64,000 nucleotides of DNA, taken from NCBI RefSeq assembly GCF_032598785.1, contig NZ_CP102984.1; one strand, given 5' to 3'. The notes under the pieces were generated by a model. It saw nothing but the letters and a program-made list of their open reading frames with translations, was not told the DNA's origin and made no database searches. Positions within the stretch are counted from its first letter, which is position 1. Each line of letters opens with the position of its first letter. The stretch comes from Terrisporobacter petrolearius (GTDB taxonomy: Bacteria > Bacillota > Clostridia > Peptostreptococcales > Peptostreptococcaceae). Below are positions 46,419 to 54,879 of the stretch, piece after piece. Position numbers and translations under genes: made by a program.

Positions 46419-46444
46419 CTCACATTTATGGTGGGTTATTTTTT
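46414..46444 (+). terminator. Terminator after the sensor gene set
   Basis: AATAACTCAC with GTGGGTTATT (one mismatch), a short loop and a run of six T, overlapping the BMP gene stop. Confidence 0.78.
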
Positions 46445-46523
46445 ATTGTGTGTCAATATTTTTATAAAATGTCAAAAATATTGCATATTAGTATTCATTT
46501 AGAGATGTATCTACCAAAATACA

Positions 46524-46586
46524 TCAATATTGTTATAACAAACCTCAATATAATTTATGTAAAGAAAATGTTTTCCTTTGTATAAT
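46524..46586 (+). promoter_or_regulatory. Promoter of the nucleoside operon with 21-base direct repeats
   Basis: TCAATAT occurs at 46524 and 46545, exactly 21 bases apart, ending 6 bases before a weak -35 (TGTAAA, 46558-46563); TATAAT follows at 46581-46586 with a 17-base spacer. A third TCAATAT is at 46453. The layout fits activation by the AraC-type regulator encoded upstream. The 12-bp palindrome TTGTTATAACAA (46530-46541) lies between the repeats. Confidence 0.62.
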
Positions 46587-46639
46587 AAAATTATAGAAAA
46601 TGTAGTGAGATAATTTTAACACATAAGGGGGAAAAACCA

Positions 46640-47941
46640 ATGAGAATGTACGATATTATATCTAAAAAAAGAGACAAAGAAGAATTAAGTAAAGAAGAAA
46701 TAGAATTTTTTGTGGAAAAGTATACAAATGGTGAAATACCAGATTATCAAACATCTGCATTATTAATGGCTATATATATAAATGGATTTACAAAAGAAGA
46801 AACTGCAAATTTAACTATGGCAATGGTTAATTCAGGAGATGTAGTTGATTTAAGTATGATAGATGGAATAAAACTTGATAAGCATAGTACTGGTGGAGTT
46901 GGAGATAAAACATCTTTAATATTAGTACCTATGGTTGCAGCAGCAGGAGGAAAAGTTGCTAAATTATCAGGAAGAGGACTTGGACATACAGGAGGAACAT
47001 TAGACAAATTGGAGTCAATACCAGGCTTTGATATATCTGTGGAAGAAGACAAATTTAAAGAAATGGTACAAAATGCAGGACTTGTTATTGCAGGACAAAC
47101 ACAAAACTTAGTACCAGCAGATAAAAAAATATATGCACTTAGAGATGTAACTGCAACTGTTGATAGTATACCTTTAATAGCGGCAAGTATAATGAGTAAA
47201 AAAATAGCTTCAGGATCTGATGCCATATTACTAGATGTTAAATATGGTGAAGGTGCATTTATGAAAACAGCTGAAAATGCTGAAGAATTAGCAAAAGCTA
47301 TGGTTAGTATAGGAAAAAGTTTAGGAAGAAATACTTCTGCTGCAATAACTTTAAATGGAGAGCCTTTAGGATATGCAATAGGTAATGCTCTTGAATTAAA
47401 AGAAGTTATAGAAATATTAAAAGGAAAAGGACCAGAAGATTTAAGGGAGTTAGTTCTTCAATTAGGATCAAGAATGTTAATGCTTGGGGAACTAGTTGAA
47501 ACTATGGAAGAAGGAAGAAAAAAACTAGAAAAATGCTTAGAAGATGGAAGTGCGCTAGCTAAATTAAGAGAATTAGCAGTACTTCAAGGAGGAGATCCAT
47601 CTGTAATAGATAATTCAGAGTTATTTACAATAGCACCCCTAACTCATGAAGTTAAAGCTACTAAAGAAGGATATGTATATGCATTAAATGCTGAGAAAGT
47701 AGGAATATCTTCATTATTAACAGGAGCTGGAAGACACACTAAAGAAGATGATTTAGATTATGGAGCAGGAATTATTTTAGAAAAGAAAATGGGAGATTAT
47801 GTGAAGGTAGGAGATGTATTAGCAACTCTTTACTCATCAGATGAATCTAAGTTTGAAAAAGCAGAAGAAGAGTTATTAAGTGCTTATACTATAGCAGATA
47901 AAAAAGCTGAAAAAGCTCCAATAATTCATAAAATGATATAG
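46640..47941 (+). CDS. pdp: Pyrimidine-nucleoside phosphorylase
   Basis: A 433-residue homodimeric enzyme of the thymidine/pyrimidine phosphorylase family: an N-terminal helical domain, KLDKHSTGGVGDKTSLI (phosphate site), SGRGLGHTGGTLDKLESI, SIMSKKIASGSDAI and LDVKYGEGAFMK. It splits uridine or thymidine with phosphate into base and (deoxy)ribose-1-phosphate. First gene of the salvage operon; ATG after AAGGGGGAAA. The product is passed to phosphopentomutase and deoxyribose-phosphate aldolase encoded downstream. Confidence 0.93.
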   Translation: MRMYDIISKKRDKEELSKEEIEFFVEKYTNGEIPDYQTSALLMAIYINGFTKEETANLTMAMVNSGDVVDLSMIDGIKLDKHSTGGVGDKTSLILVPMVAAAGGKVAKLSGRGLGHTGGTLDKLESIPGFDISVEEDKFKEMVQNAGLVIAGQTQNLVPADKKIYALRDVTATVDSIPLIAASIMSKKIASGSDAILLDVKYGEGAFMKTAENAEELAKAMVSIGKSLGRNTSAAITLNGEPLGYAIGNALELKEVIEILKGKGPEDLRELVLQLGSRMLMLGELVETMEEGRKKLEKCLEDGSALAKLRELAVLQGGDPSVIDNSELFTIAPLTHEVKATKEGYVYALNAEKVGISSLLTGAGRHTKEDDLDYGAGIILEKKMGDYVKVGDVLATLYSSDESKFEKAEEELLSAYTIADKKAEKAPIIHKMI

Positions 47942-47986
47942 AAATTAAAAGCTTTAAAATTAACAGTATTTAATAGGAGAGAGACA

Positions 47987-48652
47987 ATGGATAATAAAAC
48001 TATTTTAAAAACAGTAGATCACACTTTGTTAAAGCAAACATCAACTTGGGAAGATATAAAAATAATATGTGATGATGCTATGAAATACGAAGTAGCATCA
48101 GTATGTATACCACCTTCTTTCGTAAAAAAAGCAAAAGAATATGTGGGAGATAAAATGCAAGTTTGTACAGTAATAGGATTCCCAAATGGATATAATACAA
48201 CTGATGTAAAAGTATATGAAACAAAAGATGCTATATCTAAAGGAGCAGACGAAATAGATATGGTGATAAATCTAGGAATGGTAAAAGAAAATAGATTTGA
48301 AGAAATAGAAGATGAGATAAAAGCAATAAAAGAAGCATGTGGTGAAAAAATATTAAAAGTAATAATAGAAACTTGTCTTTTAACTGAAGAAGAAAAAATT
48401 GCTATGTGTAAATGTGTAACAAATGCAAAAGCTGATTATATAAAAACTTCAACTGGATTTAGCAGTGGAGGAGCTACAGCACAAGATTTAAAACTATTCG
48501 CTGATAATGTTGGAAAAGATGTACTTATAAAAGCTGCAGGTGGAATATCTGATTTAGAAACTGCTTCTCAATTTATAGAAATTGGAGCTACAAGACTTGG
48601 GACAAGCAGAATAATAAAATTAATAAATAATGAAGAATGTTCAGGGTATTAA
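47987..48652 (+). CDS. deoC: Deoxyribose-phosphate aldolase
   Basis: A 221-residue TIM-barrel class I aldolase: KTVDHTLLKQTSTWEDI, EIDMVINLGMVK (proton relay), and KTSTGFSSGGAT with the Schiff-base lysine. It cleaves deoxyribose-5-phosphate to acetaldehyde and glyceraldehyde-3-phosphate. 45 bases after pdp with GGAGAGAG upstream; the next gene starts 1 base after its stop. The acetaldehyde could be handled by an aldehyde enzyme such as Mop, but this link is speculative. Confidence 0.94.
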   Translation: MDNKTILKTVDHTLLKQTSTWEDIKIICDDAMKYEVASVCIPPSFVKKAKEYVGDKMQVCTVIGFPNGYNTTDVKVYETKDAISKGADEIDMVINLGMVKENRFEEIEDEIKAIKEACGEKILKVIIETCLLTEEEKIAMCKCVTNAKADYIKTSTGFSSGGATAQDLKLFADNVGKDVLIKAAGGISDLETASQFIEIGATRLGTSRIIKLINNEECSGY

Positions 48653-48653
48653 T

Positions 48654-49853
48654 ATGAAAAAATTTAACAGAGTATTTTTAACAGTATTAGATTCTGTAGG
48701 CATAGGTGCTTTAAATGATGCAAAAGAGTATGGGGACGAAGGTGCCAATACTCTTTGCAACATAGCTAAAGCTACAGGAGGATTAAATCTTCCAAACATG
48801 CAAAAAATGGGTCTTGGAAATATTCAAAAAATTGATGGTGTAAAATCTGTAGAAAATCAAATAGCTTATAGTACAAAATGTGGCGAATTATCTAAAGGAA
48901 AAGATACAATAACAGGACATTGGGAAATGGCAGGAATACTTATAAAAGAACCATTTAAAGTATTTACAGATACAGGATTTCCAAAGGAGTTAATAGATGA
49001 ACTTGAAGAGAAAAGTGGTCATAAGTTTATAGGAAATATTTCAGCATCAGGAACAGAAATAATAAAAAATTTAGGTGAAGAACATATACAAAGCAAAGCA
49101 TTAATTTTATATACTTCAGCAGATAGCGTATTACAAATTGCAGCAAATGAAGAAATTATACCTTTAGAAGAACTTTATAGAGTTTGTGAAATAGCTAGAA
49201 AAATTACTCTAAAAGAAGAATACAAGGTTGGTAGAATTATAGCTAGGCCTTTTGTAGGAACAAATAAAGAAAACTTCAAACGTACAGCAAATAGAAAAGA
49301 TTATGCCTTGAGACCACCTAAAAACACAATATTAGATGTTCTTAAAGAAAAAGATTTAGATGTGGTTGGTATAGGAAAAATAGGAGATATATACTCTTAT
49401 CAAGGTATAACTAAAAGCATAAAAAGTAAAAGCAATGAAGATGGAATAAATGAACTTATAAATATAGCAAAAGAAAATTTATATGAAGGACTAGTATTTT
49501 TAAATCTAGTAGATTTTGATGCCTTATTTGGTCATAGAAGAGATCCTATAGGATACAAAAATGCTTTAGAGTCTTTTGATAATAAGCTTGGAGAATTAAT
49601 AAAAGAAATGAATGATGATGATTTATTAATTATCACAGCAGACCATGGAAATGATCCAACATTTAAAGGAACTGATCATACTAGAGAATACGTTCCAGTT
49701 TTAATTTACAATAAAAATTTAGAAAACCCTATTAAATTAAATGAATTAAGCTCTATGGCAGATATAGGAATGACTATATTGAATAATTTTAATGATGACA
49801 ACAAAGAATATGATTTTGAAATAGGGAAATCATTCTTAGAATTAATAAAATAA
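48654..49853 (+). CDS. deoB: Phosphopentomutase
   Basis: A 399-residue alkaline phosphatase-superfamily enzyme: VFLTVLDSVGIGAL at the N-terminus, GKDTITGHWEMAG (the phospho-threonine site), and DLLIITADHGNDPTFKGTDHTREYVP near the C-terminus carrying metal ligands. It interconverts (deoxy)ribose-1- and 5-phosphate between the phosphorylase and DeoC. Start ATG 48654 is directly after the deoC stop; the longer form begins inside deoC. Confidence 0.94.
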   Translation: MKKFNRVFLTVLDSVGIGALNDAKEYGDEGANTLCNIAKATGGLNLPNMQKMGLGNIQKIDGVKSVENQIAYSTKCGELSKGKDTITGHWEMAGILIKEPFKVFTDTGFPKELIDELEEKSGHKFIGNISASGTEIIKNLGEEHIQSKALILYTSADSVLQIAANEEIIPLEELYRVCEIARKITLKEEYKVGRIIARPFVGTNKENFKRTANRKDYALRPPKNTILDVLKEKDLDVVGIGKIGDIYSYQGITKSIKSKSNEDGINELINIAKENLYEGLVFLNLVDFDALFGHRRDPIGYKNALESFDNKLGELIKEMNDDDLLIITADHGNDPTFKGTDHTREYVPVLIYNKNLENPIKLNELSSMADIGMTILNNFNDDNKEYDFEIGKSFLELIK

Positions 49854-49869
49854 AAAATGGGAGAATAAG

Positions 49870-51156
49870 ATGACGATATTAATTAATATTTTAGGAATAA
49901 TGGTAGTAATATTTGGGCTATATTTATTTTCGTCCAATAAGAAAAATATAGATAAAAAGATGATATTAAAAGCTCTTGTATTACAATTTATATTAACTTT
50001 TTTATTAGTAAAGTTCCCCCTGGGTAGAATAGGTATTCAAAAAGTATCTGATGTTGTTACTAATGTATTAAGTTATGGTAGAGAAGGCTTAAACTTTGTA
50101 TTTGGATCATTATCTGATTCAAGTGCTCCTACAGGAATGATATTTGGAATATCAGTTCTTGGAAATATTATATTTATCTCTGCTTTAGTTGCAGCTCTAT
50201 ACTATTTAGGAATTATAGGTGCCGTTGTTAAAGTAATAGGTGGAGCAATAGGTAAAGTACTTGGAACTAGCAAGGTTGAAAGCTTCGTTGCTGTTGCGAA
50301 TATGTTTCTTGGACAAACTGAATCACCAATTCTTGTATCAAAATATTTGCCTGAAATGAGCGAAAGTGAAATAATGCTTGTGTTAATATCTGGTATGGGA
50401 AGTATGTCAGCGACTGTTCTTATGGGATATGCAGGAATGGGTATACCAATGGAATACTTATTAATAGGTGGAGCCTTGGTTCCTCTAGGAAGTATTATAG
50501 TTTCTAAAATACTTCTACCAGAAAATAAAAAAGAAGAATTAGCTAATATAAAGGAAGATATTACTAATATAGATGACACTCTTATAGAGGCTGAAATTGC
50601 AGAACCTATAGCAACAGGAATAGTTTCTGATGAAGTAACAATAGATAATAAAGGTGATAATGCCAATTTAATATCAGCCATAGCCCAAGGTGCTAACGAT
50701 GGACTTAATATGGCTCTTGGTATAGGGGCATCCCTTATTGCAATTATATCTTTAGTTGCTCTTGTTAATGGAGCTTTAGGAGCAGTAGGCCTTTCTCTAG
50801 AAAAAATTCTATCTTATGTATTTTCTCCTCTTGGATTCTTAATGGGATTAGATAAGGCAGAAATTTTTACTGCATCTCAGTTACTTGGAAGTAAATTAGT
50901 ATTAAATGAGTTCGTTGCATTTGGACAATTAGGACAAATAATAAATGGATTAGATTATAGAACTGGTCTTATGATGACAATATCTTTATGTGGATTTGCC
51001 AACATATCTTCAATGGGTATATGTATATCAGGAATATCAGTATTTTGTCCAGAAAAAAGAAATCAACTTGCAAAACTTGCCTTTAGAGGAATGATAGGTG
51101 GTTTCTTAGTAAGTTTATTAAGTGCTTTAATAGTAGGAGCAGTAGTTGCTATATAA
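49870..51156 (+). CDS. nupC: NupC family concentrative nucleoside transporter (first copy)
   Basis: A 428-residue CNT family symporter: KKMILKALVLQFILTFLLVKFPLG, MFLGQTESPILVSKYLPEM, SGMGSMSATVLMGYAGMGIP, GANDGLNMALGIGASLIA and SLCGFANISSMGICISGISVFCPEKR. It imports nucleosides with Na+ or H+. It lies in the salvage operon after deoB. A near-identical copy is at 61955; this one has an insertion of roughly 25 residues in the central acidic loop (ANIKEDITNIDDTLIEAEIA). Confidence 0.93.
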   Translation: MTILINILGIMVVIFGLYLFSSNKKNIDKKMILKALVLQFILTFLLVKFPLGRIGIQKVSDVVTNVLSYGREGLNFVFGSLSDSSAPTGMIFGISVLGNIIFISALVAALYYLGIIGAVVKVIGGAIGKVLGTSKVESFVAVANMFLGQTESPILVSKYLPEMSESEIMLVLISGMGSMSATVLMGYAGMGIPMEYLLIGGALVPLGSIIVSKILLPENKKEELANIKEDITNIDDTLIEAEIAEPIATGIVSDEVTIDNKGDNANLISAIAQGANDGLNMALGIGASLIAIISLVALVNGALGAVGLSLEKILSYVFSPLGFLMGLDKAEIFTASQLLGSKLVLNEFVAFGQLGQIINGLDYRTGLMMTISLCGFANISSMGICISGISVFCPEKRNQLAKLAFRGMIGGFLVSLLSALIVGAVVAI

Positions 51157-51270
51157 ATTATATATAAAAACTTTATTTGGAAATAGATTGAAAGAAAAAA
51201 AGAAAATGGGTAAAATAGATTTATAATAAAAAATTATTATTAATTTAATAAAGATATATGAGGTGAAACA

Positions 51271-52092
51271 ATGAAAGATTTATATACTAAAATACAAGAA
51301 TCAGTAGATTATATAAATTCAAAAACAGAAATAAAACCAAACATAGGATTAATATTAGGATCAGGTCTTGGAGTATTAGCTGATGAAATAGAAAATCCTA
51401 TAAAAATAAAATACGATGAAATACCAAACTTCCCTGTGTCAACAGTAGAAGGTCATGCAGGACAATTAGTTATAGGTAATTTACAAGGAAAGACTGTTGT
51501 AGCAATGCAAGGAAGATTCCACTACTATGAAGGATACTCAATGGAAATGATAACTTTCCCAGTAAGAGTAATGAAAGAATTAGGTGTGGAAACTATATTT
51601 GTAACTAATGCAGCAGGTGGAGCTAATAAAGATTTTAAACCAGGAGACTTAATGATAATACAAGATCATATAAATTTATCTGGAAACAATCCTTTAATAG
51701 GGCCAAATGATAATAGAATAGGAACAAGATTCCCAGACATGTCATCTGCATATACAAAAGAATATGTTGAACTAGCTAAAAAATGTGCAGATAAGTTAAA
51801 TATAAAAGTTCAAGAAGGTGTGTATGCATTCTTCTCAGGCCCAACTTATGAAACTCCAGCAGAGGTAAGAATGGCAAGAGTTTTAGGAGCGGATGCAGTG
51901 GGAATGTCAACAGCTCCAGAAGTTATAGTTGCATCACACAGTAAACTTAAAGTTGTGGGAATTTCTTGCATAACAAATATGGCTGCAGGAATACTTGATC
52001 AACCTTTAAATCATGAAGAAGTAATAGAAACTACTCAAAAAGCTCAAGGAGAATTCTTAGCATTAGTTAAAACTATAGTTAGTGAATTATAA
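51271..52092 (+). CDS. punA: Purine-nucleoside phosphorylase (PunA type)
   Basis: A 273-residue trimeric PNP of the high-molecular class: LILGSGLGVLADE (phosphate), GRFHYYEGYSMEMITFPVRVM, TNAAGG, GPTYETPAEVRM and GMSTAPEVIVASH. It splits inosine or guanosine to base and ribose-1-phosphate. 114 bases after nupC with GAGGTG upstream; no terminator separates them, so it is probably the last gene of the salvage operon. Confidence 0.94.
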   Translation: MKDLYTKIQESVDYINSKTEIKPNIGLILGSGLGVLADEIENPIKIKYDEIPNFPVSTVEGHAGQLVIGNLQGKTVVAMQGRFHYYEGYSMEMITFPVRVMKELGVETIFVTNAAGGANKDFKPGDLMIIQDHINLSGNNPLIGPNDNRIGTRFPDMSSAYTKEYVELAKKCADKLNIKVQEGVYAFFSGPTYETPAEVRMARVLGADAVGMSTAPEVIVASHSKLKVVGISCITNMAAGILDQPLNHEEVIETTQKAQGEFLALVKTIVSEL

Positions 52093-52099
52093 TAGTTTA

Positions 52100-52131
52100 A
52101 AAATAGACATGCAAATTGCATGTCTATTTTT
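52100..52131 (+). terminator. Terminator of the nucleoside salvage operon
   Basis: AAAATAGACATGCAA with TTGCATGTCTATTTT, a perfect 15-bp palindromic stem, followed by T. Confidence 0.9.
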
Positions 52132-52216
52132 AGTAATATATTTACGTGAAGTTATGATAAATTTATATGACTTATGATATTTTTTATTTTTGAATTAAAA
52201 TTAAGTTAGTGGTTAA

Positions 52217-52399
52217 TATAATATTAGTTGATCAAATATCAACAAAATCTCAAACTAACTAGGTAAAAGCTAGCATTGTCTAACCTTTTGATAGTATAAA
52301 AAAGTTTGAGAAACATAAGTCAAAAGTTTAGGCTATAACCTATGTCTTTTGCGAAAAGCTCTAGATTAGATAGTTTATATTTAAATCTAGAGCTTTTTT
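52217..52399 (+). ncRNA. Structured leader RNA before yhaM, riboswitch-like, unassigned
   Basis: A -10-like TATAAT lies at 52217-52222 without a good -35. After it come a GTTGAT/ATCAAC hairpin (52227-52243), a 9-bp closing stem TCTCAAACT/AGTTTGAGA (52248-52256 with 52303-52311) around a 46-base region, alternative pairings in 52313-52350 (ACATA/TATGT, CAAAAG/CTTTTG), and a strong terminator at 52354-52399 (AAAGCTCTAGATT/AATCTAGAGCTTTTTT). This is the order aptamer, then expression platform. I do not recognise the consensus of a purine, SAM, TPP, THF, T-box or c-di-GMP element. Confidence 0.5.
52354..52399 (+). terminator. Terminator in the yhaM leader
   Basis: A 14-bp A-T and G-C stem with a 15-base loop and six T, ending 33 bases before the yhaM start, so it must be read through or prevented for expression from upstream. 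Confidence 0.8.
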
Positions 52400-52431
52400 A
52401 ATGACTAACTTTATAATTAAGGAGAAATATT

Positions 52432-53328
52432 ATGGCAGAAAAAAAATTATATCTTAAAGATTTAAAAGATGGAAGTGTGAAAATTTCTCTTATGGTAAAT
52501 AAGAAATTATATAAAGACGGAAATAAGATGCTTTATTTATTAAGCGATAAAAGTGGATATATAAATGCAAAAATTCCTGTAAAAGTAAAACTAGAACCAG
52601 GTGAAGTTATCGAAATTGAAGGTGTTAAAAATTATATATTAGATGTTTTCCAAGTTAAAATAATAGAAGAATATGATGTTGATGATTATCTTGCAACTGT
52701 AAGTAGAAATATAGATGAAATTATGGAAGATATTGAAGCAATAAGTAGAGAATGTATAATATCACCACAAGGCAAAATACTAGATGATTATTTTTTTAAA
52801 GATGAGAAATTTTTAGAAAAATTTAAACGAGGAATTGGTGGAGTTAGCATGCATCATAACTATATTGGAGGTTTAGCTGAGCATACTTTAGGTGTAATGT
52901 ATTTGACAAAAATATTATGTGATATATATGATTGTAGAAGGAGAGAAATTGCAGTTTTAAGTGCTAAGCTTCATGATATAGGGAAAATATACGAAATGGA
53001 TTATAGTGGTCCTTTTAAATATACTTTAGAAGGAGAATTAGAAGGTCATATTGTTATTGGAGTTCAAATGATTGATAGGGCAATTATAGAACTGAATATT
53101 CCTTTTGGTGAAGATTTTATAACTAGAATAAAGGGATGCATTACTCAACACCATGGTAGGTTGGAATACGGATCACCTAAAAAAGCTAATATGGAAGAAT
53201 CAATAATATTAAATTTTGCTGATACAGTTGATGCTTCTTTAAACAAAATCAACCAAATTAAAGAAGAAACAAAAGAAGATACTTGGTCTGTTTATGATAA
53301 AAAGATGGAAACTAAGCTTTACTTATAA
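52432..53328 (+). CDS. yhaM: YhaM-like OB-fold/HD domain 3'-5' exoribonuclease
   Basis: A 298-residue protein: residues 1-80 form an OB-type nucleic acid-binding region; residues 130-285 an HD domain with MHHNYIGGLAEHTLGV, AKLHDIGKIYEMDY, GHIVIGVQMI, ITQHHGRLEYGSP and NFADTVDA. YhaM/CBF1 enzymes trim RNA and DNA 3' ends with Mn2+ or Co2+. Preceded by the structured leader RNA. It is upstream of two unrelated enzymes and the folate genes. Confidence 0.83.
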   Translation: MAEKKLYLKDLKDGSVKISLMVNKKLYKDGNKMLYLLSDKSGYINAKIPVKVKLEPGEVIEIEGVKNYILDVFQVKIIEEYDVDDYLATVSRNIDEIMEDIEAISRECIISPQGKILDDYFFKDEKFLEKFKRGIGGVSMHHNYIGGLAEHTLGVMYLTKILCDIYDCRRREIAVLSAKLHDIGKIYEMDYSGPFKYTLEGELEGHIVIGVQMIDRAIIELNIPFGEDFITRIKGCITQHHGRLEYGSPKKANMEESIILNFADTVDASLNKINQIKEETKEDTWSVYDKKMETKLYL

Positions 53329-53356
53329 TTACATTAATATAAAATAAGGGGATAAA

Positions 53357-54127
53357 ATGATGGATGGTAAAAATATAAGGGTAGGCATATCTTCATTAAT
53401 ATTTAATATAAATGAAGCTTTAGAAATATGTAATAAAAATAAAGAAATAAACCATATAGAGATAGGTATTGATAACCTTTATGATTGTGAAGAGCTTATA
53501 AAATATAAAAATGATATAAAAAAACTTAATTTAAGTGTGGGGATTCATTTACCCATGGAGCTTAATCCTTGTGAAGAGATTATGTATATTAAGGAAAAGT
53601 GGATAGAGTATATTGACATATTAAATGAAAAATTGAAGTTTTTAAATGTATCATATTTAAATATGCATTTAGGCTATGCTATGACAACTAGGTTAAGTAA
53701 AAACAAAGAAAAATATTTAAATAATATAGTAGATTTTTTTAATAAATTATTATTAGAAAAGAATCCTCTACATATTACAATAGAAAACACTTATACAAAA
53801 GGAGGAGATTTTTCTAATTTGGGAAGTGATGTAGAAGATTTTAAGTATATATTTGAACATAATAAATCCATAAGTTTTTGCTTTGATAGTGGACACAATT
53901 TAATTTGTAAAAGTAACTATAGTTTATTAAAAAATAAAACAAAAGTAATCCATCTTAATGATAATTATGGAACTGAAGATGAACATTTAGGGATATTAAA
54001 AGGAAATTTAGGTGAAGACGAATTAAAAAATATTTTATCGTTAAACCCAGAATTTGTAGTACTTGAGATGGATTTTAATTGTATAGAAGAATCATTAGAT
54101 ATTTTAAAACAACAAAATGTTTTTTAA
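53357..54127 (+). CDS. Sugar phosphate isomerase/epimerase-like TIM barrel protein
   Basis: A 256-residue protein with AP endonuclease family 2 (xylose isomerase-like) features: VGIHLPMELN, YLNMHLGYA, ITIENTYTKGGDFSN, FCFDSGHNL, VIHLNDNYGTEDEHLGILKG and VLEMDF. The metal ligands (His, Glu, Asp, His, Glu) are visible. Members act on sugar phosphates or nucleic acid sites; the substrate is unknown. AAGGGG precedes the ATG. It sits between yhaM and a nucleotidyltransferase-like gene. Confidence 0.75.
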   Translation: MMDGKNIRVGISSLIFNINEALEICNKNKEINHIEIGIDNLYDCEELIKYKNDIKKLNLSVGIHLPMELNPCEEIMYIKEKWIEYIDILNEKLKFLNVSYLNMHLGYAMTTRLSKNKEKYLNNIVDFFNKLLLEKNPLHITIENTYTKGGDFSNLGSDVEDFKYIFEHNKSISFCFDSGHNLICKSNYSLLKNKTKVIHLNDNYGTEDEHLGILKGNLGEDELKNILSLNPEFVVLEMDFNCIEESLDILKQQNVF

Positions 54128-54147
54128 TGGAAAAATAGCTTATATTA

Positions 54148-54176
54148 TTGACAAAAACATAACGAATATGTACTCT
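54148..54176 (+). promoter_or_regulatory. Possible internal promoter before the folate gene set
   Basis: TTGACA at 54148-54153 and TACTCT at 54171-54176 with 17 bases between; the -35 is perfect, the -10 poor. Confidence 0.3.
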
Positions 54177-54195
54177 TACTCCTAGGAGGGGGTTT

Positions 54196-54864
54196 ATGAA
54201 CAACGATATTTATAGTACTTTTGAAAAAGTAATAGAAAATTTAAAGAAAGATAAAAATGTTAAGTCTATTATTCATGTAGGCTCTAGTAAAGAAACAATT
54301 TATGAACAAATTCCTACAGTAAATGATGTAGACTTATCTATTATGATAAAAAATCAAGAAAAAAATCAGATTAGAAAAATTGAAATGATTGATAAAATAG
54401 AATTTGATTTTAATTATATTTCTATAAAAGGTTGTTATGACTTTATAGAAAGTAAAACATATTTTTTTCTAAATATAAAAGATGGAAAATTATTATATGA
54501 TGAAAATGATTTTGGAAAAGGAATTTTGTCATTATGTGAAGAAAAATATAATGAAGGGCCAAATAAATTATCAAAAGAAGAAAAAAGACTTCATGCGAGT
54601 CGATTATTATCAGATATATCAAGACTAAAATATGAAGACGAATATGAAGAATTTGAATATGATTTTCTGATTTATATGTACTTAAATAAAATCATAAAAA
54701 TGTATTATCTTATTAATGATATTTGGTTACCAAAAGATAAAAAGTTACTAAAATCTTTAAAGGTTCAAGAGCCCATATTATATAAAATAATATGTAATGT
54801 TTGTGGACCTGATAAATATAAAAAAATAATAAAAGTAACAGACTATATTTTAAAAAACTTATAA
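54196..54864 (+). CDS. Nucleotidyltransferase domain protein, function unknown
   Basis: A 222-residue soluble protein. VGSSKETIYEQIPTVNDVDLSIMI near residue 30 resembles the GS...DxD core of pol beta-type nucleotidyltransferases, and the remainder is helical with many charged residues (SKEEKRLHASRLLSDISRLK). This type includes antitoxin-like MNT and aminoglycoside-modifying proteins, but the substrate here is unknown. AGGAGGGGG precedes the ATG. It lies 15 bases upstream of folE, so it is probably in the folate operon. Confidence 0.55.
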   Translation: MNNDIYSTFEKVIENLKKDKNVKSIIHVGSSKETIYEQIPTVNDVDLSIMIKNQEKNQIRKIEMIDKIEFDFNYISIKGCYDFIESKTYFFLNIKDGKLLYDENDFGKGILSLCEEKYNEGPNKLSKEEKRLHASRLLSDISRLKYEDEYEEFEYDFLIYMYLNKIIKMYYLINDIWLPKDKKLLKSLKVQEPILYKIICNVCGPDKYKKIIKVTDYILKNL

Positions 54865-54879
54865 TTTTGGAGGTAAGCA

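Noticed and set aside
46747..47226. 159-codon minus-strand frame inside pdp
   Set aside because: The plus strand encodes a fully conserved phosphorylase there; the antisense frame is a codon-bias shadow. The same applies to the similar frame at 50202-50681 in nupC.
52217..52399. T-box, purine, SAM or THF riboswitch in the yhaM leader
   Set aside because: The signature blocks of these classes are not present; only the general leader-plus-terminator layout is seen, so it is reported as unassigned.
54179..54188. CTCCTAGGAG palindrome as an operator
   Set aside because: It coincides with the ribosome binding site of the nucleotidyltransferase-like gene, which explains the AGGAGG; there is no regulator gene nearby.
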